Below, in pieces: positions 8,298-15,815 of a stretch of DNA of 28,725 nt; within the stretch, counting starts at the first letter, position 1, and every line of letters begins with the position of its first letter. A program made the translations under genes and the position numbers. The notes under the pieces are model-generated. The model was not told where the DNA came from, ran no database searches, and saw nothing but the letters and a program-made list of their open reading frames with translations. Source of the DNA: Collinsella sp. (GTDB taxonomy: Bacteria; Actinomycetota; Coriobacteriia; Coriobacteriales; Coriobacteriaceae); NCBI GenBank assembly GCA_014871545.1, contig WGSR01000002.1, forward strand, positions 1 to 28,725. Reading direction: 5' to 3'.

Positions 8298-8577
8298 ATG
8301 ACCGACTACCGCCTCGAGCAAGTGGCGGATTACCTCTGCACCATCGAACTTGCCTTGGTCAAGTGCGAGGCCAAGGAGAACGGTGAGACGTACAACAAGT
8401 TCTTCGGAGGTATAGGCTCTTTCAAGAGGAACTGGCTCAAGCAAGCCCGCAACAAGCGGATATAGCTGGTCTCGCGGTTTCGCAAGGAACGGTCAGCTCT
8501 CCTCTGGCGAGGAATCCCGGGCGACGTGCTTCGAGCAGCGGAAGCTGAAGCGCAAGCAGAAGCAGCGCGGGCAATGA
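8298..8577 (+). pseudogene. Decayed coding remnant of unknown function
   Basis: From 8298 a plus frame (MTDYRLEQVADYL...QARNKRI, stop at 8463) shows the strong third-position GC bias of real genes here. The minus frames over the same bases do not. After the stop the bias moves to another plus frame (SRGFARNGQLSSGEESR...KQRGQ, stop at 8575). This pattern suggests the 3' end of one gene broken by a frameshift. No ribosome site precedes 8298, and no family is recognised. The region sits between the mtnN remnant and the old guaA terminator. Confidence 0.4.
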
Positions 8578-8670
8578 TCGGTGCCGATATGGGCCCAGAC
8601 GTGAACAGTGCTACGTCCCCTGTTCACGGGGCGCGAAACCGCAAAGGTTGCACAGAGGTTGCAAAATAAG

Positions 8671-8704
8671 AAGCCCCCGACCTGTTTTCGCAGGTCAGAG
8701 GCTT
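8671..8704 (-). terminator. Original guaA terminator, orphaned by element insertion
   Basis: AAGCC and GACCTG pair with CAGGTC and GGCTT around TTTTCG. On the minus strand the stem is followed by CTTCTTATTTT. It lies 22 bases beyond the displaced guaA stop codon at the left attachment site, where the terminator of guaA would be before insertion. Confidence 0.7.
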
Positions 8705-8726
8705 GAAATCAACGAATATCGTTTAC

Positions 8727-8737
8727 TCCCACTCGAT
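8727..8737. repeat. Left attachment site (displaced guaA 3' end)
   Basis: TCCCACTCGAT is identical to 27462-27472 inside guaA. On the minus strand the site and its flanks read P-A-A-P-V-I-E-W-E-stop (stop TAA at 8724-8726), matching the K-P-P-A-T-I-E-W-E-stop end of guaA. The sequence right of the core belongs to the element; that on the left is old chromosomal DNA with the guaA terminator. Confidence 0.85.
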
Positions 8738-8851
8738 AACGGGTGCCGCAGGTAAATGAGGCGCTCGTTTTACCTCAGTCCGTTCTATCAGGCATTCTCC
8801 CATCGCCGTTTGATACTCATTTGGTCCTCACGCCGGCTAATCTGACCACAA

Positions 8852-9988
8852 TTAGGGCAGGGCATACCCCTTCTTAAATCGCTCGTCAAAGGGACAGAAA
8901 TCGCTATAGACATAGCCGTCAATAAGCGATGAACCGTTCGGTTGGCGTATCTCATGCTGCCGGAACTTCTCGACATAGCCATCGGACTTATCGTGCTCGA
9001 AATAGTCGAACTGATCAAGCCACTCGTCGTATTCATCGGCCTGCTTCACGCGCGTTTCGTACCTCTTCGCCCATTCAAAAAGAAAAGAGTCGGGAACAGG
9101 CGCTCTCGCTAGAAGCGCCGGCCCCTCTTCCAGTTGAAGCGGAATCAATCCATATGAAGCCGAGAGCTGAAATAGCGCATGAGCAGCTTGAACAGGACTA
9201 CCGAAATCGGTAAATACAAGCGCTCCCCTCTTCACCTCAAGAGCGCTGGACAGTTTTTGAAGCGCCGCATATTTCGGCACCCTAGCCCCCTGTTCATACG
9301 AACGTAGCGTTGCGAGGGAGAGATCAGCCTCTCGGGCCAAATCCAGCTGGGTCTTTGCAGGGGTACACCGCGCCCTTAGCTCGGGCAGCTTCTTGGACTG
9401 CATCCTATTTTGCCAAGGCGTAATCGGCACCCAAGAATCTCGTGGATCATATTCGTATCGGAGGGGGAACTGGGACGGATCAAAGTCGGCTGAGAAGTTG
9501 TCCTTCCATCTTTCATAGTCGTCTCGATCGGAGTCGCTCTCAATTTGAGCATACTGAGCTGCCCACTTCTTTAGAAAAGACTCCATGAAAGGCGAAGTCG
9601 GCTTGAGCGCTGAATAGCGCTCGTTTGCAACAGGCTCGAACCCATATGTCGCGGCAAATTGGAAAAAAGCCTGAGCAATCAGGTCAGTATCGTTGAAATC
9701 ATAAAAATGGAGCGCCTCAGCCCGTATGCCATAGGCGTTCGCAAGCCCCTCCAAATGCTCTTCCTTCGGGGCAGACTTCATGAGCTCGTAGTTCCTCAAG
9801 GCCGACTCCGAAATGCCTGCCGCCTGAGCGGCGACCTTTCGTGTCCATTTTCGCGCCGAACGGAGGCGGAGCAGTTTCTCGGACAGCCGTAGCCTTCCCC
9901 AGCGCTTGCTCGTTTGTTCCCACTCCCTATCGGCCACAAATGACGTCAGGGTCTCTTTGGCAGCACCGATGCGATCGACGGCAGTCAT
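8852..9988 (-). CDS. Element regulator with two tandem HTH-containing repeat units
   Basis: 378 aa from the start at 9988, chosen because GGAGG lies 9 bases upstream; the frame runs open 57 bases further. Two copies of one unit follow each other with a spacing of about 164 residues. Each has an XRE-like HTH (about 39-89 and 201-252), then a helix ending F-x-F-A-A-T-Y-G or L-F-Q-L-S-A-S-Y-G (about 105-120 and 268-284), then a motif of the form F-x-x-x-W-A-x-x-Y (about 134-151 and 299-314). It is divergent from xis/int and sits at the left end, the place for a control protein of excision. The codon bias is weaker than in the mobilization genes. The exact family is not recognised beyond the HTH domains. 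Confidence 0.7.
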   Translation of the reverse strand: MTAVDRIGAAKETLTSFVADREWEQTSKRWGRLRLSEKLLRLRSARKWTRKVAAQAAGISESALRNYELMKSAPKEEHLEGLANAYGIRAEALHFYDFNDTDLIAQAFFQFAATYGFEPVANERYSALKPTSPFMESFLKKWAAQYAQIESDSDRDDYERWKDNFSADFDPSQFPLRYEYDPRDSWVPITPWQNRMQSKKLPELRARCTPAKTQLDLAREADLSLATLRSYEQGARVPKYAALQKLSSALEVKRGALVFTDFGSPVQAAHALFQLSASYGLIPLQLEEGPALLARAPVPDSFLFEWAKRYETRVKQADEYDEWLDQFDYFEHDKSDGYVEKFRQHEIRQPNGSSLIDGYVYSDFCPFDERFKKGYALP

Positions 9989-10168
9989 CCAGATACACCT
10001 CCGAAGAAATACTGTTCTCAAGTCTACATGCGAAATCTCATGCATACAAAAAATGTAGGAGATGTGACTTAATCTGCAAAATTACACTTTCCGTAGTAGG
10101 TCATACGTTTTTTGGACATAATCAAGACGAGGGGCAATCGGTGCCCCGCTCTGGAAAGGAGACTACAT
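9989..10168. promoter_or_regulatory. Divergent control region between the HTH regulator and xis-int
   Basis: This AT-rich stretch holds two nested inverted repeats: CTACAT (10024-10029) with ATGTAG (10053-10058), and ATCTC (10035-10039) with GAGAT (10060-10064). They are likely operators. A separate hairpin, GGGGCA-ATCGG-TGCCCC (10131-10147), lies just before the xis ribosome site AAAGGAG. Exact promoter hexamers cannot be assigned with confidence. Confidence 0.45.
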
Positions 10169-10378
10169 ATGACACGTCAGCTTATCGGCGCGGAGGAGGT
10201 TGCCGAGATCACGGGCATGAGCAAGTCTTATGCGTTCAAGCTGATTAAGACCTTGAATGCAGAACTTGCAGCTCAGGGAATCATGACCATCCCCGGGAAG
10301 GTTCAGCGCTCGTACTTCGAGGCACGGCTTCTCTCCGCCCCTTCCAAGCAGAGGGCGGCGATGGCCCATGTCAGTTAA
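10169..10378 (+). CDS. Excisionase-like small DNA-binding protein
   Basis: 69 aa. The start at 10169 has AAAGGAG 7 bases upstream; the frame is open from 10112 but lacks such a site. The HTH region EEVAEITGMSKSYAFKLIKTLNAEL is followed by MTIPGKVQRSYFEARL, a winged-helix pattern common to excisionase-like proteins encoded next to tyrosine integrases. It would bind near the attachment sites and favour excision. The integrase start codon lies inside this gene (11-base overlap), so the two are co-translated. Confidence 0.75.
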   Translation: MTRQLIGAEEVAEITGMSKSYAFKLIKTLNAELAAQGIMTIPGKVQRSYFEARLLSAPSKQRAAMAHVS

Positions 10379-11432
10379 CCGAGACAAGAAGCGCGGGACC
10401 TGGACGGTCGAGGCTTGGTACCGCAACTCTTTAGGCGAGCGCCACAAAAAGACGAAGCGCGGATTCGCTTCCAAGAAGGAGGCCGTCGCTTGGGAGCGCA
10501 ACTTCCTCGCGTCCTGCAACGAGCGCGTCGAGATCACCGTCGAGGCCTTCGTCAAGACCATGTACACCCGCGACGTCTACCCTCGGCTGCGCGTTGGAAC
10601 CAAGCTCACCAAGGATGCCATCATCGACAAGTACATCCTCCCGGTCTTCGGTAAGATGCGCCTTTGCGACGTCAAGGCCGCAGACGTTGTGCGTTGGGAG
10701 AATTGGCTCCTTGAGCAGGGCCTGTCGCAGAGCTATCTCCACACCATCTGCAACCAGTTCTCAGCCATTTTCAACCACGCCGTCCGCTTCTACCGCTTGC
10801 CCCAGAACCCCATGCTGGCGGCGGGAAAGGTCGGCTCCAAGCGTCCCGAGAAGGAGATGCTCTACTGGACCCCTACCGAGTTCAAGCTCTTCTCCCAGGC
10901 CATCGAGGATAAGCCCCTCATCTACCTCGCTTTCCTGACGCTCTATCTGTCGGGTTGCCGCGAGGGCGAGCTCCTTGCCCTTCGTCCGGAGGACATCGAC
11001 TTCGGGCTCAACGTCATCCGCATCCGCCGCTCCTATGCCCGCGTCAAGGGCGAGGACGTTATCGGCCCACCCAAGACGCGAGCCTCGAAGCGCGACATTG
11101 TCATGCCGAGCCTCCTTCGCGAGGAACTGCGCGACTATCTGGCAGCACATCCCGAAATCGTTCCTACCGACCGACTCTTCCCCATCACAAAACATGCGTT
11201 GTCGCATGAGATGAAGAGGGGTTGCGAGCTCTCGGGCGTGAAGCGCATCCGTATCCACGACATCCGCCACTCCCACGTGAGCGCCCTCGTCAACAGCGGC
11301 TACTCGCCCACGGCGATCGCCGATCGCATGGGCCACGAGACCGCCGAGGTCACGGAGATGTACTCGCATCTCTTCCCCTCGACGCAGCACGATCTAGTGG
11401 AGGCCCTTGATGGGATGATGTCGGATGTCTAA
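10368..11432 (+). CDS. int: Tyrosine recombinase (integrase)
   Basis: 354 aa. An N-terminal arm-binding region (about 1-50, GTWTVEAWYRNSLGERHKKT) precedes a core-binding SAM-like domain (about 57-150) and the catalytic domain. Catalytic residues are all present: R198 (CREGELLAL), K236 (GPPKTRASKR), H297-x-x-R300 (HDIRHSH), H323 (MGHETAEVTEMYSH) and Y332. It catalyses integration and excision at the guaA repeat, together with the overlapping excisionase. The next gene starts inside its last codons, indicating one operon through to mobilization. Confidence 0.95.
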   Translation: MSVNRDKKRGTWTVEAWYRNSLGERHKKTKRGFASKKEAVAWERNFLASCNERVEITVEAFVKTMYTRDVYPRLRVGTKLTKDAIIDKYILPVFGKMRLCDVKAADVVRWENWLLEQGLSQSYLHTICNQFSAIFNHAVRFYRLPQNPMLAAGKVGSKRPEKEMLYWTPTEFKLFSQAIEDKPLIYLAFLTLYLSGCREGELLALRPEDIDFGLNVIRIRRSYARVKGEDVIGPPKTRASKRDIVMPSLLREELRDYLAAHPEIVPTDRLFPITKHALSHEMKRGCELSGVKRIRIHDIRHSHVSALVNSGYSPTAIADRMGHETAEVTEMYSHLFPSTQHDLVEALDGMMSDV

Positions 11433-11874
11433 GCCGATTATGGACGCCAAGGGGCGCCGCCGCTGCAAGACCATCGCCTTCCGCATGTCGCCCGCAGAGG
11501 CGGACCAGCTCGACCTCCGCGTCGCCCTGAGTAGCCTGTCAAAGCAGGAGTACATCACGAAATGCTTGCTTGAGGGCACTTTCACCGTGGTCGCGACCAC
11601 CCGCATGCGCAAGGCGGTCAAGGAGCGCGTGGGGCCCGTCGTAACGGAACTCCGGCGTATCCGGCGCGCGGCAGACATGGACGACGAGCTCGTCGAGTCG
11701 CTTGAGACGCTTGCCGCCTTCGCCGAATCGTTCGCGCCCGAGCGTTCCCCCGTGGAACTCGAAGACGCACTTATCGCAAACCTCGGGATAGACGACGGCC
11801 TCCCCGACCAAAGCTCGGCCGTCGCCCAAAATCATGAGTCCACACATAAGGAGGACCCCATCGATGAATCTTAG
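11425..11874 (+). CDS. MobC-like ribbon-helix-helix relaxosome protein
   Basis: 149 aa. RRCKTIAFRMSPAEADQLDLRVALSSLSKQEYITKCLLE, from about residue 12, has the strand-helix-helix pattern of ribbon-helix-helix DNA-binding proteins. The remainder is helical and acidic at the C terminus. Proteins of this form next to relaxases act in nicking-complex assembly at oriT. It overlaps the integrase stop by 8 bases. The assignment as MobC-like is by pattern and position, not by a unique motif. Confidence 0.6.
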   Translation: MSKPIMDAKGRRRCKTIAFRMSPAEADQLDLRVALSSLSKQEYITKCLLEGTFTVVATTRMRKAVKERVGPVVTELRRIRRAADMDDELVESLETLAAFAESFAPERSPVELEDALIANLGIDDGLPDQSSAVAQNHESTHKEDPIDES

Positions 11875-12067
11875 CATGATGAATTCCGCCCGGCGCCGCA
11901 CCATCCTGCGCGACCACGGCCTCGACCATCCCCTGACAGAGGAAGAGCTGGTCGAGCGTCTGGTCGACACGGAGCTTCGCCTTAGCCGGCTCGAAGTGCT
12001 CGTCTTCGGCAGTGCCTGCCCCATCAACGGCCCACGACGCCCCCAGTCTCGCGAGGAGGTGGCCTGA
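11864..12067 (+). CDS. Small element protein of unknown function
   Basis: 67 aa from ATG 11864, chosen because GGAGG lies 9 bases upstream; the frame is open from 11834. The sequence is mostly one helix-forming segment (LTEEELVERLVDTELRLSRLEVLVFG, about residues 23-48) that could form a short coiled coil. It overlaps both neighbours: its start lies within the MobC-like gene and its stop shares one base with the next start (TGATG). No family is recognised. Confidence 0.6.
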   Translation: MNLSMMNSARRRTILRDHGLDHPLTEEELVERLVDTELRLSRLEVLVFGSACPINGPRRPQSREEVA

Positions 12068-13296
12068 TGGGTGCGCAGAAGCACGACGACGTCCTTGGGC
12101 CGCAGCCTCCAGAGCGCCGCTCCCCGCCGACGGTCAACGAGATCGTCGAGGAGCTCAAGTCCCTCCCCTTGAACGTCGGCTACAACCGGCTCGCAAACGA
12201 GCTTTTCAAGACCGGCCCTCTGCCCTGGGACGCGGATGCGAGGGAACGCCGGTGGCGCGACAGCGACGACGCGCGGCTCTTCGCCCTCCTCCAGCAGACC
12301 ATCTCCCTCCAGAAGGAGAAGTTCATGTTGCTCGCATTGACCATCGTCGCCGAGGACAATGCCTACGATCCGCTCGTCGCCATGCTCGACGCCCTCACCT
12401 GGGACGGCATCCCGCGCGTAGGGACGCTCCTCAATGTCTACCTTGGTGCGGAGAGGAGCGTATACGTCTCGGAGGTCGAGCGCATCTTGTTCTGCGAGGG
12501 CATCGCCCGCGCCTACAGCCCGGGCTGCAAGGCCGATTACATGCCCATCCTGTGCGGCGCCGGGGGTATCGGCAAGTCGTCCTTCGCCCGAGGCCTCGCC
12601 ATCCGCGACGAGTACTTCACGGACTCCGTGATCAACCTCGGCGACGTCAAGCTCACGGGCGAGCAGAACCGGGGCAAATGGATCGTCGAGGTCCCCGAGC
12701 TCAACGGGATGTCCGAGCGCTCTATCGAGAGCGTGAAGGCTGGGGTCACCCGTCAGGTCGATGAGTTCCGAGGGGCCTATTGCCGCAGGACGGAGGCGTT
12801 TCCCCGGCGCGTGGTCTTCGTCGGTACCACGAACGAGGCAGACTTTATACGCGAGCGCTCAAGCGGCGCAAGGCGCTTCCTCCCGTTGCTCTGCGGCATC
12901 GAGCGCACTGAGAAGTCCGTCTTCGATGAGGACTTCCCGGCCGCAATCCGCCAGGCATGGGCAGAGGCCCGCACGTGGATGAGGACGGGCGATGTCCGCT
13001 TTTCGACCGTCCTAACACCTGAGATGGAGACCGAGGCGGCCGCACAGCGCGGACGCTTCGTCGAGGAGGACCCCTGCGTGCAGAAGGTCCTCGCGTATCT
13101 CCCCGGCAACACCGACCGTCCCATGTGCACGTTCGAGATTCTCGACAAGGCCCTCCACCTCGAGAAGACCAAGGCCAACTGCAAAATGGTCAGCCGCATC
13201 CTGTCGTCGCAGTGCCCGGGATGGGCCCCGGGCAACAAGCGCCTCTGTCCCCCGTACGGAAAGCAGCGCTGTTGGGTGTACCGGGAGACGGATTAG
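12067..13296 (+). CDS. VirE/VapE-family replication ATPase
   Basis: 409 aa. The N-terminal part (DARLFALLQQTISLQKEKFM; ALTWDGIPRVGTLLNVYLGAE, about 109-129) is the usual lead-in of the VirE (virulence-associated E) family. The Walker A motif GAGGIGKSS is at 164-172, then GKWIVEVPELNGM (Walker B-like) and VVFVGTTNEADFIRERSSGARRFLPL, with sensor and arginine-finger features. Such proteins serve as superfamily 3-like helicases for phage satellites and integrated elements. The N-terminal primase domain found in longer relatives is absent. An iteron-like region lies directly downstream, which suggests the two together allow replication of the excised circle. Confidence 0.82.
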   Translation: MGAQKHDDVLGPQPPERRSPPTVNEIVEELKSLPLNVGYNRLANELFKTGPLPWDADARERRWRDSDDARLFALLQQTISLQKEKFMLLALTIVAEDNAYDPLVAMLDALTWDGIPRVGTLLNVYLGAERSVYVSEVERILFCEGIARAYSPGCKADYMPILCGAGGIGKSSFARGLAIRDEYFTDSVINLGDVKLTGEQNRGKWIVEVPELNGMSERSIESVKAGVTRQVDEFRGAYCRRTEAFPRRVVFVGTTNEADFIRERSSGARRFLPLLCGIERTEKSVFDEDFPAAIRQAWAEARTWMRTGDVRFSTVLTPEMETEAAAQRGRFVEEDPCVQKVLAYLPGNTDRPMCTFEILDKALHLEKTKANCKMVSRILSSQCPGWAPGNKRLCPPYGKQRCWVYRETD

Positions 13297-13304
13297 GGCC
13301 GATA

Positions 13305-13499
13305 GAGGTGCCGCAACATGCCGTTGCGGCACCTCGGTCGCCCCCCTCACCTGCAAAGTCTCTCGATGGTGCCAAAGGTGCCATAGGCCCAGAAACTCTT
13401 TCCTGTTCTTTGGCACCTTCGGCACCGCAACGTTTCGCCGCAGCTAGAAGCATCATCAGCAAAGACCCTCAAATGAACCACCGGTACCCATACGGCACC
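13305..13499. repeat. Iteron-like GGTGCC inverted-repeat region (candidate replication or transfer origin)
   Basis: The 219-base gap 13297-13515 has no gene. It holds a perfect 13-bp hairpin (13305-13317 with 13323-13335, loop ATGCC) and a perfect 10-bp inverted repeat GGTGCCAAAG (13368-13377) / CTTTGGCACC (13408-13417). In all there are seven GGTGCC or GGCACC hexamers, at 13307, 13328, 13368, 13377, 13412, 13421 and 13494. No T-run follows the hairpin, so it is not a standard terminator. Its place after the VirE-type ATPase favours a replication origin; oriT is the alternative. Confidence 0.5.
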
Positions 13500-13515
13500 G
13501 GCAGAGAGGAAAACC

Positions 13516-14004
13516 ATGATGGAACTTGTCAAGAAAACCAAATCGCATCTCGACGACCTCCTCGGGACCGTCCCCAAGCACAAGGACGACGCCGTCGGCT
13601 CCGTGCTCTCCCATCTGCTGGAGTCCGACCCCGACCTGGGCTTCGCACGCGCGGCGCGGCCCGTCGAGCATCCGGGCTTCACGCGCATCGTCCGTGCAGG
13701 AATCGCCTACTACGCGAAGCCTGATTTCAAGATTCTGAACCCGTTCAAGGAAGGCGGGAACGGCGTCTACTTCGTCAAAGGCAGCAACGACGACCCGACC
13801 GGCATCTTCTTCACCGATGCCTACCGCGTCAACGATGCAGAATACGGCGACGCCATCGAGGCCTACCTCTTCGCCTACGGCATCCCCCGCGATGACCTCG
13901 CCATGATGCCCGTCACCTTCTGGCCTAAGACCTACGAGCGCACGCCCGAGAACATCGCCGCCCTCCGCGCTGTCGGCGCGCCCCTCCCGAACGAGGGACT
14001 CTAA
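13516..14004 (+). CDS. Element protein of unknown function
   Basis: 162 aa (161 if the second ATG, at 13519, is used). AGAGAGG lies 6 bases before the first ATG. No signal peptide, membrane segment or known motif is seen. Notable features are a hydrophobic-aromatic centre (RAGIAYYAKPDFKILNPF, GNGVYFVKG, GIFFTDAYRVNDAEYGD) and an end consistent with a compact globular protein. It starts a second operon with the genes for a small DNA-binding protein, relaxase and coupling protein, 1 base before the next gene. A mobilization accessory role is inferred from place only. Confidence 0.65.
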   Translation: MMELVKKTKSHLDDLLGTVPKHKDDAVGSVLSHLLESDPDLGFARAARPVEHPGFTRIVRAGIAYYAKPDFKILNPFKEGGNGVYFVKGSNDDPTGIFFTDAYRVNDAEYGDAIEAYLFAYGIPRDDLAMMPVTFWPKTYERTPENIAALRAVGAPLPNEGL

Positions 14005-14005
14005 G

Positions 14006-14470
14006 ATGGCCATCGGAAAAGACGGGTCGAAGGTCATGAGCCTCCGACTCCCTAACAAGGCGTATCGCCGCCTCCACGCCTACGGGGTTTCAAAGGATCT
14101 TAGCGACAGTGCAGCCGCCCGCGAGCTCATCGCCGCTGGGCTCGCCTCCGACGGCCTGGCGCTCTACTCCACCGAGCTCGGAACCTATCTGCGCGGCGTC
14201 ATGCAGCCACTGCTGGAGCAACTCGACCGCACGCTCGGCGAGCGCAACGCCGAGCAGGAGGACCGCATCGCGCGCGTTGTGCACCGCGCCACGCGTGCCT
14301 CGATCGTCGCAGCAATCGCCGCCGTCGAGATCGAGAAGGGCACGTTCAATGGCCTGGACGGCGTGAGCGCCTCGGACATCTACGCCGCCTACGACAAGCA
14401 GGCCGGCCTCATGCAGCGCGGCATGACGCTCTCGGAGGCGAGGGAGCGCCTTTCAGATGGCAAGTCGTAG
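14006..14470 (+). CDS. Mobilization accessory DNA-binding protein (ribbon-helix-helix-like)
   Basis: 154 aa. The N-terminal GSKVMSLRLPNKAYRRLHAYGVSKDLSDSAAARELIAAGL (about 7-46) has the strand-helix-helix pattern of relaxosome proteins. The centre is a long helix (LRGVMQPLLEQLDRTLGERNAEQEDRIARVVHRA), followed by an alanine-rich segment. It starts one base after the preceding stop and overlaps the relaxase start by 14 bases, typical of genes whose products act together at oriT. Confidence 0.65.
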   Translation: MAIGKDGSKVMSLRLPNKAYRRLHAYGVSKDLSDSAAARELIAAGLASDGLALYSTELGTYLRGVMQPLLEQLDRTLGERNAEQEDRIARVVHRATRASIVAAIAAVEIEKGTFNGLDGVSASDIYAAYDKQAGLMQRGMTLSEARERLSDGKS

Positions 14471-15815
14471 CAGCCTCATTGTGAACGCCCGTGTGCACCT
14501 CTCCGGGTCGCGCGGGCGTTCCGCCGTCATCACCAACAACGTCGAGTACGTCGCCACGCGCGAGGGGGCCGACAAATCCGCCACCGTCGACGATCTCAGG
14601 CGCTCCGAGCTCGCCGAGAGGATGGGGATCGTCGGCTACTGCGCCGAGAGGCCCGGGTCGACCGCGCTCTTCGACCAGAACGGGGCCGTCCAGCTCCGCA
14701 CGGCCCGCAGGGAGCTCGAAAAGGCCGACGGTGCGATTGCCACCGTTGTGCTCAGCGTCCGCAGGGACGAGGCGTGCGAGCTCGATCTCGCATGCAAGGA
14801 GGACTGGCAGCGCTTCTGCCGCCGAAACCTCACGCCGGCGCTTGCCGAGGCAATGGGCATCCCCGAGTCCAGCGTCCGTTGGGTAGCCGCCGAGCACGAG
14901 AACCACCCGAATTCCAAGCACGTGCACGTTATTGCCTGGTCGTCCGACGGCTCGTTCGATTCGCTCATGGCCCGCAACAGGCTCGACCGGGCAAGGAACG
15001 CGCTCACCGACGCGGCCCTGGTCCCGGCGCTCGCGGCCGAGCACGAGGCCCGCGACCTCGCGAGGTCGCGGGCGGTCGACGCCGTCCGCCATATCCCCGC
15101 CGATGAGATTGGCGTCACGCTGCCTGCGGACGGCCGCATCTCCTACGCGCACCTCCGCCGCTGGCACCCAGATGTCGCCAAGGCCGTCGATGCCGCAATC
15201 GAGGAAGCAGGGTCGAGGCACCCTGAAATCAAGGAGGCGAGCGCGGCTTACCGCGAGTCCGTGGAGCGCTGCGCCGGCCTCAAGGGGCTCGAAGGTGTTG
15301 CGCAGGACCGCTACTTGAACGACGCCATGCACGAGCTACGCGCGCGCCAGGGCAACGCCCTGCTGAGGGTCATCGCACCCGACCGGGCAACGGACCCCGA
15401 AAGGGAACCGATAAGGTCCGCAAGGCCGGACGACGGGCCCGCAACGGAGCGCAAGCGCATGAGGCCGCTCGTCGGCGAGGTCCGCGCCTGCGTCACCGGA
15501 AAAGACCTGGAGGGCGCGCGAGAAGCCGTCCGCGAGCGCGGGCCCATCCCGGAGAGATGCCTCCGGTCGTGCCCGTCCTACGCGCTTTCCATGGCAAAAG
15601 CCCCCGTTGCTGTGGGCAGGGCCCTTGCCAAAGCGCTCGCGTCCGCAACAGAGGGTCCCAAAGGCAAGAAGGACCTGTCAGACGAAGTCGGCCAGAAGGC
15701 CGAGCGCGCGCTCGCGAGGGCGCTCGCAGCCGCCGTATCGGCCGCGATCAGGGGCGATGCGGCGGGCATCGTGCTCGACTCAGCGAAAACAATAGTGAAG
15801 GGAATGATTCTATGA
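14457..15815 (+). CDS. MobP-type (MobP3-like) relaxase
   Basis: 452 aa. The N-terminal motif NNVEYVATREGADKS (28-42) carries the likely catalytic Tyr, Y31. The metal-binding motif HENHPNSKHVHVIAW (147-161) gives the histidine triad of relaxases, with H155 and H157 as the HxH pair. Both motifs fit the MobP group, with MobP3 closest by the Y-V-A-T-R-E-G form. The enzyme nicks oriT and pilots the strand into the recipient. The C-terminal third is alanine- and arginine-rich with no recognised domain. The stop overlaps the coupling-protein start (ATGA). Confidence 0.82.
   Translation: MASRSSLIVNARVHLSGSRGRSAVITNNVEYVATREGADKSATVDDLRRSELAERMGIVGYCAERPGSTALFDQNGAVQLRTARRELEKADGAIATVVLSVRRDEACELDLACKEDWQRFCRRNLTPALAEAMGIPESSVRWVAAEHENHPNSKHVHVIAWSSDGSFDSLMARNRLDRARNALTDAALVPALAAEHEARDLARSRAVDAVRHIPADEIGVTLPADGRISYAHLRRWHPDVAKAVDAAIEEAGSRHPEIKEASAAYRESVERCAGLKGLEGVAQDRYLNDAMHELRARQGNALLRVIAPDRATDPEREPIRSARPDDGPATERKRMRPLVGEVRACVTGKDLEGAREAVRERGPIPERCLRSCPSYALSMAKAPVAVGRALAKALASATEGPKGKKDLSDEVGQKAERALARALAAAVSAAIRGDAAGIVLDSAKTIVKGMIL

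Noticed and set aside
8788..8860. Alternative C terminus of the HTH regulator in another frame with a CPNCG motif
   Set aside because: A single CPxCG pair without a partner, reached only by a frameshift, is weak; the annotated stop at 8852 is simpler.
13305..13335. Hairpin after the VirE-type gene as an ordinary terminator
   Set aside because: The stem is strong but lacks a T-run, and the same GGTGCC core recurs beyond it, so an origin-type repeat fits better.
15557..15811. Upstream extension of the coupling protein
   Set aside because: The added residues are an arginine-rich shadow of the relaxase gene; ATG 15812 has a ribosome site and the typical ATGA overlap.
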